A stretch of 41,434 nt of DNA from Hondaea fermentalgiana (Eukaryota; Sar; Bigyra; Thraustochytrida; Thraustochytriidae), in NCBI GenBank assembly GCA_014084085.1, contig NPFB01000162.1, positions 61,848 to 103,281 of the forward strand. Reading direction: 5' to 3'. The notes beneath the pieces are model-generated. The model was not told where the DNA came from and searched no databases. It was given only the letters and a program-made list of their open reading frames with translations. Shown piece after piece: positions 1 to 9,429 of the stretch (position 1 is its first letter; every line of letters starts with the position of its first letter). A program made the translations under genes and the position numbers.

Positions 1-52
1 GCAGAGCAGAGCAGAGCAGAGCAGAGCAGAGCAGAGCAGAGCAGAGCAGAGC
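1..52. repeat. (GCAGA)n pentanucleotide array at left end
   Basis: About ten perfect copies of GCAGA open the window and stop at the GC-rich sequence from 53 onward. The same unit in reverse complement closes the window at 41386-41434, and a degenerate internal array lies at 33361-33440. It is not a TTAGGG-type telomere repeat. The simplest reading is an assembly break inside a longer array. Confidence 0.95.
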
Positions 53-2919
53 ACGCGCGTGGGACCTCGTCCATTTCTCTCTCCTCGATCCTAGTGACCG
101 TCTCGTCCTTTCTCCTTTTCTTTCTCCTTGCTCGCACTTATCGCCTCAGAGAAACAGGAAGAAGGGGGAAGGAAAGCAGAGACCAGGAAACAGAAACTCG
201 CCATTTTTTTGCGCTCGCTCACTGTGGCGCCCCTGCCGCCGGAGCTGAGCTCCCGTGCCGCGCTTCGAGCTCGCCTTCCTCCGCGCAGGCCGAGGTCAAG
301 TCTCTACCTGGACACCGCGCGCATGGACTCGGGACGGCGTCGAGCGCCCGCGGGAGGCAAGCGTCACGCACGGCCTGGCTGCGAATCGACAGCGACACCA
401 GAAAGCACGAGAGAAAGAGAAAAACAAATCCATCCATCATGTTTTCACTGGCCGTGTATGTATAGTTTGCATGCATCCATCTATCCATCCTTCCATCATT
501 CCATCCTTCCTTCCACCTATCCATTCATGCGTCCAACCAGCAACGGCATGATGGGCCAGCTGCTGTGCTGCGTGACCGTCCTCACTTGCTGCGTGCCGTC
601 CATTCTAATCACTTCGTGCATCATCTTTCGATTGGCCGCTCCGAGCCGCCGAGCCCGTCGTTCTCTCACCGGCACCAACGAAAGTTGATCACGGCCAGGA
701 CCAGCGCAGCAAAAACCGGCAGGAATGCCTGCCTGCCAGCCAGCAGCAGCGGTGGGTGAGGCCGCCGTCGTGGAGTGCGCATGCGGCGCATGCAAGGCCC
801 GTCTTCCCCCCCCGGAAAGCGCTGTCTGGGCCGCGCTCTTTCCATCCTGTTTATCAATCCATCGCTACAATCGCCAGGCCGTCGGCCGTCACAAAGTTGC
901 GCGCACTGCGAGGAGACGCGCACGCAAGCGAGTTAAAGCGCGCACCAGCGTTGCCGCCGCTGCCGCACTGCGCCAGCCAGCCTGCCTCTCACTGCCAACA
1001 AGCTTGCAAAAAAGCACACGTTCGTTCGCCGCCACTTCTGCTGCTGCTGCTGCTGCTGCTGCGACCAGCACTCGTGCTCGGGCTCGCGGTCGCGTCACCA
1101 GCGCGGTCGCGGCGCGCCATCACTCGCTCGTTCGTTCGATCGATCGATCAACCGTTCGTTTGTTCGTTCGTTCGTTCGTTTGGTGATCCTGGCTGCTTGA
1201 GGACGGCAGCGGACGGGGCATGGCGGGCGTGATTTTTGTTAGGCGCAAAACGAATGGAGAGACCATCGTAGGGCAGTTTCCAAAAGCGTCGGAGCCGGCT
1301 TCCAGCTGCATCTTGTCTTGGTCGGGGTGATTCGAGAGAGCGCACCCACCTTGAACCACCGTGAACCCACTCACTCGCTCACTGATGGCACGGTGACGCA
1401 CGCACGCCCCGCACCTCTCGGGAATTGCAGAAAAATGACGCGAACAATGCAGCCGGGGCGCGTCAGAAGCTGCCGAGGACACAACGCCCGAGACAGATCT
1501 CGCAAGGCCGCCCACGTTGATCTTGAGCGCATGCAGCAACAGCTGCTGCTGTACTTGCATGATGAGTTTGAGGCGCCGCTGCACAAGGGGTAGTGGGGCT
1601 TGCGATTGGCAATGAATGATGTGTCGCGAGCAAGGTCGCGAACCGAAAAAGTTGCATCACGCAGGAGCCAGGCTTTGTCCCGGCCTTCGACAGCAACAGC
1701 AAAAGACGCAGCCCACACACACTTCGGTCTTCTTCCGATACTAACTAGAAGACTTCTGTGCCAAGAGCAGAAAGATTATGGGGGCCGCCCAAAGAAATGC
1801 TTGATTGTTTGCATGCTCTTTGAGCAGCATTCTTGCGGCAGCGGACGTGATGCCGCAAGAACGAATGCTCTACACGCGTGCTTTTACACAGAAGTAATCT
1901 CCGAGGATTCTTCGTTGTCGTCGCACCCAGGGGGCGCAGAAGCATACAGTCCAAAGGCATACCGCAACCGCCCACTGCCGCTGCCACTCTCTGCCACAAT
2001 TGTCAGAGAGAAGCTGAGCTAGCTACGCGCCACTACCGCTGCCGCTGCCGACACGATTATTCGCGCACGCGACTTCTCGGGAACCGACTGCAAAGCAGAC
2101 GCACAAGCACTTCAAGACGTCGCCTGTCTCTCCAGCCCGCGCCCATCGTCGCGCTCGCACGAAGCGAAGCGTCCTTGCATGAGACTGACCTCGCTTCGCG
2201 CACATGACATTCATCGTCGAATCTCAGGCTGGTCGTCTCTCTCGCGATGAGACGCGTGCTATGCGTCATCTGGCGTTCTTGCCCGAGACTGACTTCGCTT
2301 CGCGCACCTGACATTAGCAGTCGACTCTGGTCGTCGCCCTCGCGATGAAAAGCGCACGGTTCGTCAATTTTAGCAAGATGGCGTCTGCTCTGCTCTACTC
2401 TACTCTTTTCGCGCCCCATCATCTTGCCGTCACTTTTAATTAAAGCAGTCATGAAAGAGGCGGTCTTAAAGCGGCCATTAAAACTTCTGATTTTCAACAA
2501 CACTAAACACGCGGGACATGCGTGACGACCAACCTACCCACGCACCCACGCACCCACCCAAGCAAAAGCCCACGCCTACCACCGACTTAGAAACCGACTT
2601 CGAGACCGCGAGCCAATGTCTCAGACTGACTGGCTCACACCCTACAGCTGGTTGCTGGTTGCTGGTTGCTGGTTGCTGGTTGCTAAATGTAAGTTGCTGG
2701 AAAAGGTTTGCGTTCCGCATAATTGCGATGCGTCATTTTCCGTAAAAGGTAGACTTTTTATTGACGATTCGATGAGACTACCCACTCCAACTTTGTGGTC
2801 GAACAGCCTTCAAGCACCCATCGACTCGCGACTGAACCTTCTTCCTTCCAAACAGCAAGAAGAATGAATAGGGTGAGCAGAAATTGCTTAATTATCAGTG
2901 GCAGCAACCGCAGAGCTTA
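53..2919. other. repeat-rich stretch without a recognisable gene
   Basis: No reading frame here resembles a known protein. The open frames are short, mutually overlapping and rich in Arg, Ala and Ser, as expected of GC-rich non-coding DNA. The stretch holds CCATC/CCTTC-like repeats (about 470-535), a TTCG/GATC tetranucleotide run (about 1125-1180), CTGCTG runs (about 1038-1062), an imperfect 104-bp tandem duplication (2181-2364) and a GGTTGCT run (about 2649-2683). The part nearest 2919 probably includes the 3' untranslated region of the minus-strand JmjC gene. A spliced gene with short exons cannot be excluded. Confidence 0.5.
2181..2364. repeat. imperfect 104-bp tandem direct duplication
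   Basis: The segment starting GAGACTGAC at 2181 is repeated from 2285 with substitutions and small gaps. Shared blocks in the same order are GAGACTGAC(C/T)TCGCTTCGCGCAC, TGACATT, TCGA(A/C)TCT, GGTCGTC, CTCGCGATGA and CGTCA. The copies have diverged enough that this is not a recent duplication. No coding role is seen on either strand. Confidence 0.8.
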
Positions 2920-5130
2920 TCAGAGATCGACGATTTGAGCTTTGATCCAAAAATTGAGCATCAACGAGTTTTCATCATTGCGGACAGCATGCCACCATCC
3001 ATAGGGGTTGAAAAGCACCTCACCTGCGCGCAGGTCGACGGGTACAGACAGACAAAAGGCGTATCGAAAGTCGGGATACGCCTCCATTGCTGGCTGCGAA
3101 TTTTCGTATGCCCAGGGGTTGTCCAAGGCCGACCAAACAACCGGCGCCTTGGCGTTTCGCAAATACATGAGCGGGTCTGCCGAAGGGGGGAAGAGCACCC
3201 ATGTCTTTGCGCCAAAAACCTGGTATGCGAGATTGCCGCCGTTGGCGTGATCCACGTGGATTGGACTCATGCTTCGCGCAGGACCGAGCCATAGGCTGGG
3301 TCTCTGCATCTGCGCCACCGAAAGCCAGCTGGGATACTTGAAATTAAACTTGGCCATGTCCTTTGGCAAAAGATGATTGTTGCCAGCATAAGCCGGAAGA
3401 GCTGCCTCGCCAGCCGTTCGCTCCCCTCGTCCCTCGCCAACGTACATTCCAGTGTTGCGAAGATACGTCCTGAGCGTCAATGTAGTGAATCGACGGGTCT
3501 TGATGCGCAAATAATTGCTGCGCACCTTGAGCTTGGCATCGCCGTTCCTGGCCACAAGGGAGGCCCATGTCCCTTTGTACACGTGCTCACTTTCGAGAAG
3601 AGCAATCTTGTTGGGTGTGCTGCGCTCGCGTAGGTACTCGAGCAAGAGCTTCTTTGTCACACGCGACGAAGGGATCTCGCCCAAAACAGGCGTGCAAGGA
3701 GAGCAGTCCTCTTTTACCGCACAAATGTGGTCTGCCCCGCGCGAAGATGATGACATCATAATGTACTTACGCATCATCACATTCCATACCGCATTTTCCA
3801 GAAAAATATGGGCAAAGGCAAGCGGGTTCGCATCTCGAGGGGCTGCTAAACTCGGCCCGAAGACATCAAGACCGCCCATGAGTACACTTGTTGCACGCAG
3901 GTCAATCACCTTGCCCTCGCTCTCTAGCCGCCGTGCTGCATCGAGCAGACCCTGGCCCTCTGCTGTCCAGACGTTCGAGAAGCCGGCACGTTGAAGCGAG
4001 GCTCGCACATGCTGCGCGTCAGGCCCAGCCAGTACGATTGTCGTCTCCGAATGAACATTGGGCGTCCAGCCTTGCACGGCGCGTGCACGGCCCAATTCAA
4101 TTGCAATGTCGGTCCCAAACCTCATTTCGCTCTCCTGAGTGCCAGTATTTACGAAGAGAACGCTGGCATCGTCGTCGCTGTGAAATCGCTCGAGCATCTC
4201 GTCGGCACTGAGCTGAAAAGTCTCCTTTTCCGATCCTGCGAGAACGCGGAGCTGCGAGGCCACAATTTCTTCTTTTCCAATGGCTTTATAGCTCGGTGGC
4301 TGCAGCTCCGAGGTGGAGACGCTCTTGAGCGCAGACGTGACGAGCTCGTTCGACTCGACGTCCGCGTCTAGGGAAGCCGCGCGAAAGGCTTGATTTACCC
4401 AGAGTACCTCTGTGCTCGATACAGGCAGCCGATTTGCAAGACGTACCATGACGCGACTCGCTGCAACAGCGCTTTGCTTGTCGGCAAATGTTTCGTGCCA
4501 GCGTACCACCAAGGTGAGTCGCGAAATCTTTATTGACGCGGACCCAATGGCGCCAATCACTTGAGCACGCATGGATGTCTCGTCCGCGGCAGACCGAGGA
4601 AACGCAGCCTTGAGTCGCATGAAGCGATTGTCGGCCTTGAAATCATCGCCGTTGGCATCGCCAATATCCATCAGAATTGCCAAGTGACCCGCCTCGAGCA
4701 TGGCCGTGATCCAGGGCTCCGAACCCTGGACCTGATACATCCAGCACGGGTACGGGCTAAAGCTCGGTTTCGAGATGCTTGCGTTCCACAGACCGCCTCC
4801 GAAGAAATAGACTTCGCCGTCCATGATTTTGTGACCGCAATGACGCAAAGGCGAACATTGGTGACCGATGATCTCTTGAAAGGTCTCCCACGAAGAGAAC
4901 TCCTCGTCTCCAGAAAGGCCATACTCGGCCAAGACGCGCTCGCGCATGCTCTCCACGCGCTCTTGCAGGCTTGCGATCTTGGCGAACTCATCCAAGTGGT
5001 CGAGGTTCACCTCTGCATTCTCGTTCGTCATGGCCATGGCGCGTTCCTCCATCCACATGAGCGTCAACGTCGCGAGCAGCAAGGCTCCGAGGCCAAGCAC
5101 GACCATCGCAGGCCGCCGACATGATGCCAT
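2920..5130 (-). CDS. membrane-anchored JmjC/cupin_8-domain protein, putative Fe(II)/2-oxoglutarate oxygenase
   Basis: The 736-residue protein has its first ATG at 5130; the frame is open to 5196 but only with a GTG. Residues about 8-26 form one hydrophobic helix after a short basic N-terminus, so it is predicted to be a type II membrane protein with the bulk in the ER/Golgi lumen. The C-terminal 115 residues are a JmjC/cupin fold. H625 and D627 (in SPIHVDH) and H714 (in GWWHAV) form the iron triad, and K642 in GAKTWVLFPP lies where FIH/JMJD-type enzymes often bind 2-oxoglutarate. Residues about 60-600 match no family I recognise. The family hydroxylates proteins or small substrates; the substrate here is unknown. 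It is divergent from the sulfotransferase gene, with about 1.45 kb between the ATGs. Domain call is firm; topology and role are inferred. Confidence 0.85.
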   Translation of the reverse strand: MASCRRPAMVVLGLGALLLATLTLMWMEERAMAMTNENAEVNLDHLDEFAKIASLQERVESMRERVLAEYGLSGDEEFSSWETFQEIIGHQCSPLRHCGHKIMDGEVYFFGGGLWNASISKPSFSPYPCWMYQVQGSEPWITAMLEAGHLAILMDIGDANGDDFKADNRFMRLKAAFPRSAADETSMRAQVIGAIGSASIKISRLTLVVRWHETFADKQSAVAASRVMVRLANRLPVSSTEVLWVNQAFRAASLDADVESNELVTSALKSVSTSELQPPSYKAIGKEEIVASQLRVLAGSEKETFQLSADEMLERFHSDDDASVLFVNTGTQESEMRFGTDIAIELGRARAVQGWTPNVHSETTIVLAGPDAQHVRASLQRAGFSNVWTAEGQGLLDAARRLESEGKVIDLRATSVLMGGLDVFGPSLAAPRDANPLAFAHIFLENAVWNVMMRKYIMMSSSSRGADHICAVKEDCSPCTPVLGEIPSSRVTKKLLLEYLRERSTPNKIALLESEHVYKGTWASLVARNGDAKLKVRSNYLRIKTRRFTTLTLRTYLRNTGMYVGEGRGERTAGEAALPAYAGNNHLLPKDMAKFNFKYPSWLSVAQMQRPSLWLGPARSMSPIHVDHANGGNLAYQVFGAKTWVLFPPSADPLMYLRNAKAPVVWSALDNPWAYENSQPAMEAYPDFRYAFCLSVPVDLRAGEVLFNPYGWWHAVRNDENSLMLNFWIKAQIVDL

Positions 5131-6583
5131 CGCTTCTTTCCTTTCGAGGATGGACAGAGCTCGTGCGGAAGTCGCAATCGTCACCGCCACCGCCACCGAC
5201 CGTCGGAGTTAACAGACTGCAGTCTGTGCTGCAGCTGCTCTGCCAGCGTCTGCGTCCGAAGGTTGTTCGTTTCAATTCAGACACTTGCTAACCAACCCGA
5301 AGTGCACGCAATGCCCGAGTTCATTCAACCGCTTTTATTGAGCCTCCTCGGAGGGACAAGTCCCAAAAGTATCGTATGAGTGGACCGTTGTGCTGCGAAA
5401 GGGGGGTCAGTGAAGCCCTGCCCCGCTCTTTCCCTCGGGCTGGCTGGCAGGCAGCGAGGGACGCCGAGCTTGCCTGGAAAACGAGGGGGAGGGGGAGGGG
5501 GAGGGGGCGTACGAGTGGGAAGGAGGGCTTCGTCCGCTGGCCGCGCCGGCCAATCAAGCGTGACATTCTTTTTTAATCCTGGTTGGAAACGGTTGGGGCA
5601 GAGCAGGAATCCATCCGCCACCAGCAGCGACAAAGATGTCATGGATACAAGAGACAGAAGAAATGCCTTTCTATATAACTGGGAGAGAGATTCGCGCGGG
5701 TCTGGTTGTAGAAGCCCTGTTTATGCCCTTGTGATCGAGTTGGACCTCGCATTACATCGACCTCGATCAAGCAAGTAAAGCTGTTGTCCGGAATTCCACA
5801 GCCGGCGCAGAAGGTTCAAGCATCATTGACGCTTCCAAGATCTTTGTAGCCGTGATGCAAACCAACTGTCTCGGTCCTTTTCAACAATAGTCGCAGCGCA
5901 ATTTGCTGAAGCTAAAAATCCAGCCAAACGTGGTTCGCGCAGTATACATGTCTGGCTGGCTAACTGGCTGTCACTGGCTGTCACTGGCTGTCACTGGCTG
6001 TCACTGGCTGCACATTCGAACAATCTTGAGATCAATCTACGTAGCCATCCTTTGTGTTCGTTTTCCCCTTCACATTCTGAGCAAGGAAATAGTCGCTCCC
6101 ACCATCAGCAGCAAGAGCAGCGTCCGTGCGTGGGATTTTCTGTCACACTCGCTGGCAGGCTACGACGGAGCAGCGACCAAGTGTCAGGATACGAAGGAGC
6201 TTGTGTGATTTCGTGCAAGATGACACACTCTCTGGTCGCATCAATTGCTTGGGTTGCATTATTGAAAAGTCGATTACAGAGAAGGAACGGCAAACGTTCG
6301 GTCACGGTAAAGTGAATGCAGAGCTCGTGACGAGGCCGCTGTCGTTTGACAGCTGAGCAGGGGCGGCTGCTTGCGGGGTCTCACTCTCCCGCGTCGCTCC
6401 GCGCCACGTGCGCGCGCGCGCTGCTTGGTCGCCCCTCCTTATTTCTCTCTATCTTCTCGCCACGGTTAAAGATCGAGGTGACACGGATTGCGTTTTCAGG
6501 CAGCGCACGCAGCTGCAGCGTGCAGAGAGATACGGAAGGCTGCTGCTACCCGGCCGAGCAGGCAGCAGAGTAAATTGACCGTC
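5131..6583. promoter_or_regulatory. divergent intergenic region between JmjC and sulfotransferase genes
   Basis: This 1.45-kb region must carry the promoters of both flanking genes, since their starts face away from each other. No convincing reading frame is present. It contains a GGGGGA run (about 5486-5507), a five-copy 10-bp tandem repeat (5961-6010) and a CA(C)GTG/GCGCGC-rich block near 6400-6422. I see no clear TATA box next to either start. Confidence 0.5.
5961..6010. repeat. five-copy 10-bp tandem repeat (TCACTGGCTG)
   Basis: Four perfect copies of TCACTGGCTG (5971-6010) follow one variant copy starting TAACTGGCTG (5961-5970). The array lies in the divergent intergenic region. Ten base pairs is about one DNA turn, so repeated sites would face the same side of the helix. 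Whether it has a function is unknown. Confidence 0.9.
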
Positions 6584-7837
6584 ATGTTGCCCAGGAGAAA
6601 ACAAACCTTCTACATATGGTGCTTGATCGCATGTTTTTCGCTCCTCTACATGAATTGGCGCTGGAGCGCGGCGCTCGAGTCAACACCCAATCTCTTGGCA
6701 CGATCGGCTTCCGTGCAAGCAGAAGGGACAGAGATAGCCCGAGTTCTCGAAGAAGAAGAAGAAGAAGAAGAAGAAGAAGAAGAATTGACGAAAAGCCCTT
6801 TTGTCAGCGAAACGTGGCACGTCCGGTTCAAGAATGGCAAGTCCTACAAAGCACCTTCTAATCCGATCTCTGTAGTTGACGAGCAGCATAGCGAGGGTAA
6901 TCGCGTCAAGCTTTTTCCTTCCGACCAGCGCAGTACGAATCCTTTTCGCATTGTTCACATTCCCAAGACTGGAGGCTCGTCCTTCACCACCGAAGCCAAA
7001 AAAATCACGCTTGCGATGAACGGAACAGTCCAATCAAAAGAGAGCTGTCTTCTTGGTAGGTCCAAGACGTGGCCTTCTTACGACCCAGAGATCAATTATG
7101 CCAGCTCTGTTTTCCGCTCTCCAAGAGATCATGTGCTCTCGCAATATTTTATGTGCCTTCACGGCTTCATAGCTCTCTGCAAACATGAGATTGTCAAGCT
7201 TCGACGTCCGGGAGGATTGAAAATGGGCGATTTGGAAGACGCATGGAAGAAACTCAAAAACCCCAAATTGCCCGAAACCGATAAAGAAAGCGCGCAAAGG
7301 AGATTTGACCGGGTGTACAGGTTGGCCGTTCGAGGCCTCGACATATGGCTAGACCACTTTCTCGATGACTGGTACCTCGAAAAGGGTTTCTTCGGCTGTT
7401 ATCACCCGCTTTCCATGCAGGTTCGCGCGCTAACGTGCTATGGCTCTTGGGACTGGTTACATGGAATCATGCGCGACGAGTACTTGACACCCGACGTCTC
7501 GCAAGCCATCTCCAACATGCGCTCCTTGTGGCACATTGGAATCAAGGAAATGATGCACGAGTCTCTCTGCATGTTGGAATATCAATACACGCATGTTTTA
7601 CCAGCGTATTGCGACTGTGACAGTAATGTGAAGCGAGCACGCATGGCAAGAGATGTCCACGGTGTGCCGCCGCATTCGCTCTCCGACCTTTCGGCGAAGC
7701 AACTGGCTAAGATCGACAAGCTCGTTGAAGCCGACAATGAATTTTACGAGGCCTCCGTGGAGGAGTTCATGCTACGTCTTCGCGAGGTCGAGACACGGAC
7801 GGGCAAGAGAATTCTCTGCAAATCACCAAAGGTATGA
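6584..7837 (+). CDS. type II membrane sulfotransferase (Sulfotransfer_2-like, Golgi)
   Basis: A 417-residue protein from the first ATG at 6584; the open frame upstream to 6488 begins only with TTG. Residues 6-24 are a hydrophobic signal anchor after MLPRRK, the layout of a Golgi type II glycan sulfotransferase. A twelve-residue poly-Glu tract from (GAA)12 lies in the stem at about 56-67. The catalytic domain starts at HIPKTGGSS (P127-S133), the PAPS 5'-phosphosulfate loop, and is followed by FRSPRDHVLSQ (R178, S186), the 3'-phosphate-binding motif. The family transfers sulfate from PAPS to carbohydrates. In thraustochytrids a plausible acceptor is the sulfated galactan wall, but that is inference. 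The last codons read AAG GTA TGA, so the stop coincides with a donor-like GTATGA and a further exon cannot be ruled out. Confidence 0.85.
   Translation: MLPRRKQTFYIWCLIACFSLLYMNWRWSAALESTPNLLARSASVQAEGTEIARVLEEEEEEEEEEEELTKSPFVSETWHVRFKNGKSYKAPSNPISVVDEQHSEGNRVKLFPSDQRSTNPFRIVHIPKTGGSSFTTEAKKITLAMNGTVQSKESCLLGRSKTWPSYDPEINYASSVFRSPRDHVLSQYFMCLHGFIALCKHEIVKLRRPGGLKMGDLEDAWKKLKNPKLPETDKESAQRRFDRVYRLAVRGLDIWLDHFLDDWYLEKGFFGCYHPLSMQVRALTCYGSWDWLHGIMRDEYLTPDVSQAISNMRSLWHIGIKEMMHESLCMLEYQYTHVLPAYCDCDSNVKRARMARDVHGVPPHSLSDLSAKQLAKIDKLVEADNEFYEASVEEFMLRLREVETRTGKRILCKSPKV
6749..6784 (+). repeat. (GAA)12 microsatellite coding poly-Glu
   Basis: Twelve perfect GAA codons encode consecutive glutamates in the predicted stem between the membrane anchor and the catalytic domain of the sulfotransferase. 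The absence of synonymous GAG suggests recent expansion, so length variation between strains or haplotypes is likely. Confidence 0.95.
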
Positions 7838-8070
7838 TATGTTTCATTACACATCGTTGTTCTTGCGAGTTTGCCTACATGCGGCTACGGCGGCAAACTT
7901 GAAGTGGGGGCGTATCTACTGCTCGAGAATTTCGTGGGCAAACATTGATAATTATCAGGTTCTCTTGATCTTGTTTCGCAACAAAGTCGTGGACTGCGCT
8001 TTTCTCATTCTCACGCCAAGAAGATTTCTAGAAAAGTAGCAGCCAGCAGCCAGAAATGAAGTTGTGTAAT

Positions 8071-9291
8071 CTACATAGCAGAAGTGCCCTCAACGAGGAC
8101 ATTATCACCGCGACGAAAGGAGACCACTCCGTTCTTGCCATTGCAAGTCCAGTCCGAGCTTGAAAATCCATGGGCTAACCTCTCGGGCGAGACACCAATA
8201 ATGGCCGGCGACTTGCAGGTGCGCACAGTCAGAAGCGAGCCGGGACCCCAATACTGCATAAAGTTCGTAAACGGAAGCGAGCTCGGCCAGAAACGGTCCC
8301 CGATGAGGCGCCGATAGTTGGCGTCGCCCTTGGTAATGGTGAGAATAGCATCGCCGTACATGGACTGCAGACCGGCAGGAACCTGCCAAAAGGGGAGAGG
8401 CGAGGTGTAAAAGTCGTGCGCAAAGGTCTGCACCCGCCCACCGGCCTCCGCCTCTTGCAGACGCTTGCCTACAGCCTCGAGCTTTTCGTTTTCGGCCATG
8501 CGTCGAATGTGCGTTTCCACATCCGGAATAGTGGCGTCGCTGACAAAGACCGGGTGCGCCTTGGCGTGCAAGGTGACGGAGAGTCCCGGCATGAGGCAGA
8601 GCAAGAAGTCGACGAGGATGAGATCGTTGACCAGCTCGGCGCCGCAATTGTCCAAGATGATGATGATGCGAGGCTCTACGCTTGCGTCGCTAATCAACGG
8701 CTCGAAAATAGTCGTCCAGCAAGCAGCAATATCGTCTACCACGACCTCGCGATCTTCAGCGTCAGCGTCAGTCATCTTGCCAGAGGAAAATGACAAATCG
8801 ACCTGATTTCCCCAGAGCGAGCCAAGGACGAGCTCACGGAACCCGGTGCCATCTTTGGCGTGGTCCACTGGCGAGACCATCGACTGCAGCGCGTGGCGCA
8901 AGGCGTCCTCCTTTTGCGCCGCAAAGGGGTCCGGTGCATCCTCGTCCTCGAAAAATTCTAGCCAGGAGAGGACGAGTCGATACACGTAGTTTTCCAAGAA
9001 GAACCACTCTACGTCCATGGCGTTCATGCCAGCTCGATTTTCCATGTAGAACCGCCAGTCAGGCCCGCCATCCGAGCCATCGAGCGGCACAATGTGGTGG
9101 CGTTGCTGTTCGAGTTCCAGAGCGAGGGCCTCGATCTTGGCCTTGGGCGCTTCCTTGACGGATTCGTGCCGTGCCACGAGGTCGCGCAGGATGCTGGGCA
9201 GCCTTGACGTCACGCTCTTTTGCACAAAGTCATGGTTTGTGCGCCCGACGAGCGGCACAGGCAAGGGTGGCACATGCGCTTGGCTTCTCAT
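8071..9291 (-). CDS. DUF89 / ARMT1-family damage-control metal phosphatase
   Basis: A 406-residue protein starting at the ATG at 9291. The DUF89 subfamily III signatures are present: an N-terminal helical part with WFFLENYVYR (about 96-105), the metal-site motif ILDNCGAEL (D214, N215, E219) and KGDANYRR (K321, D323, N325, R327-R328). Length and motif order match the yeast YMR027W/human ARMT1 group, which dephosphorylates sugar phosphates such as fructose 1-phosphate in a metal-dependent way and is thought to clear damaging metabolites. Human ARMT1 has also been reported as a carboxyl methyltransferase. No targeting signal is seen, so it is probably cytosolic. It is divergent from LEU1 and convergent with the sulfotransferase gene, with only 233 bp between their ends. 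Family assignment is confident; the substrate is not determined. Confidence 0.88.
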   Translation of the reverse strand: MRSQAHVPPLPVPLVGRTNHDFVQKSVTSRLPSILRDLVARHESVKEAPKAKIEALALELEQQRHHIVPLDGSDGGPDWRFYMENRAGMNAMDVEWFFLENYVYRLVLSWLEFFEDEDAPDPFAAQKEDALRHALQSMVSPVDHAKDGTGFRELVLGSLWGNQVDLSFSSGKMTDADAEDREVVVDDIAACWTTIFEPLISDASVEPRIIIILDNCGAELVNDLILVDFLLCLMPGLSVTLHAKAHPVFVSDATIPDVETHIRRMAENEKLEAVGKRLQEAEAGGRVQTFAHDFYTSPLPFWQVPAGLQSMYGDAILTITKGDANYRRLIGDRFWPSSLPFTNFMQYWGPGSLLTVRTCKSPAIIGVSPERLAHGFSSSDWTCNGKNGVVSFRRGDNVLVEGTSAM

Positions 9292-9398
9292 TCTTCCTCA
9301 CCGACCTTGGATGGAGGCCAAGCGACGTATTTTGCACAGTGCTCCAGCGTTTTGTTTTCCTCTATGCTGACGCCTCGATTCTTTGTGCTCTGCAGACC

Positions 9399-9429
<31 letters not shown>

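Noticed and set aside
1..52. telomere at the left end
   Set aside because: AGAGC is not a known telomere unit for stramenopiles (TTAGGG expected) and the same unit occurs internally at 33361.
5961..6010. possible CRISPR or satellite from the 10-bp repeats
   Set aside because: Units are directly adjacent with no spacers and this is a eukaryote; it is a plain minisatellite.
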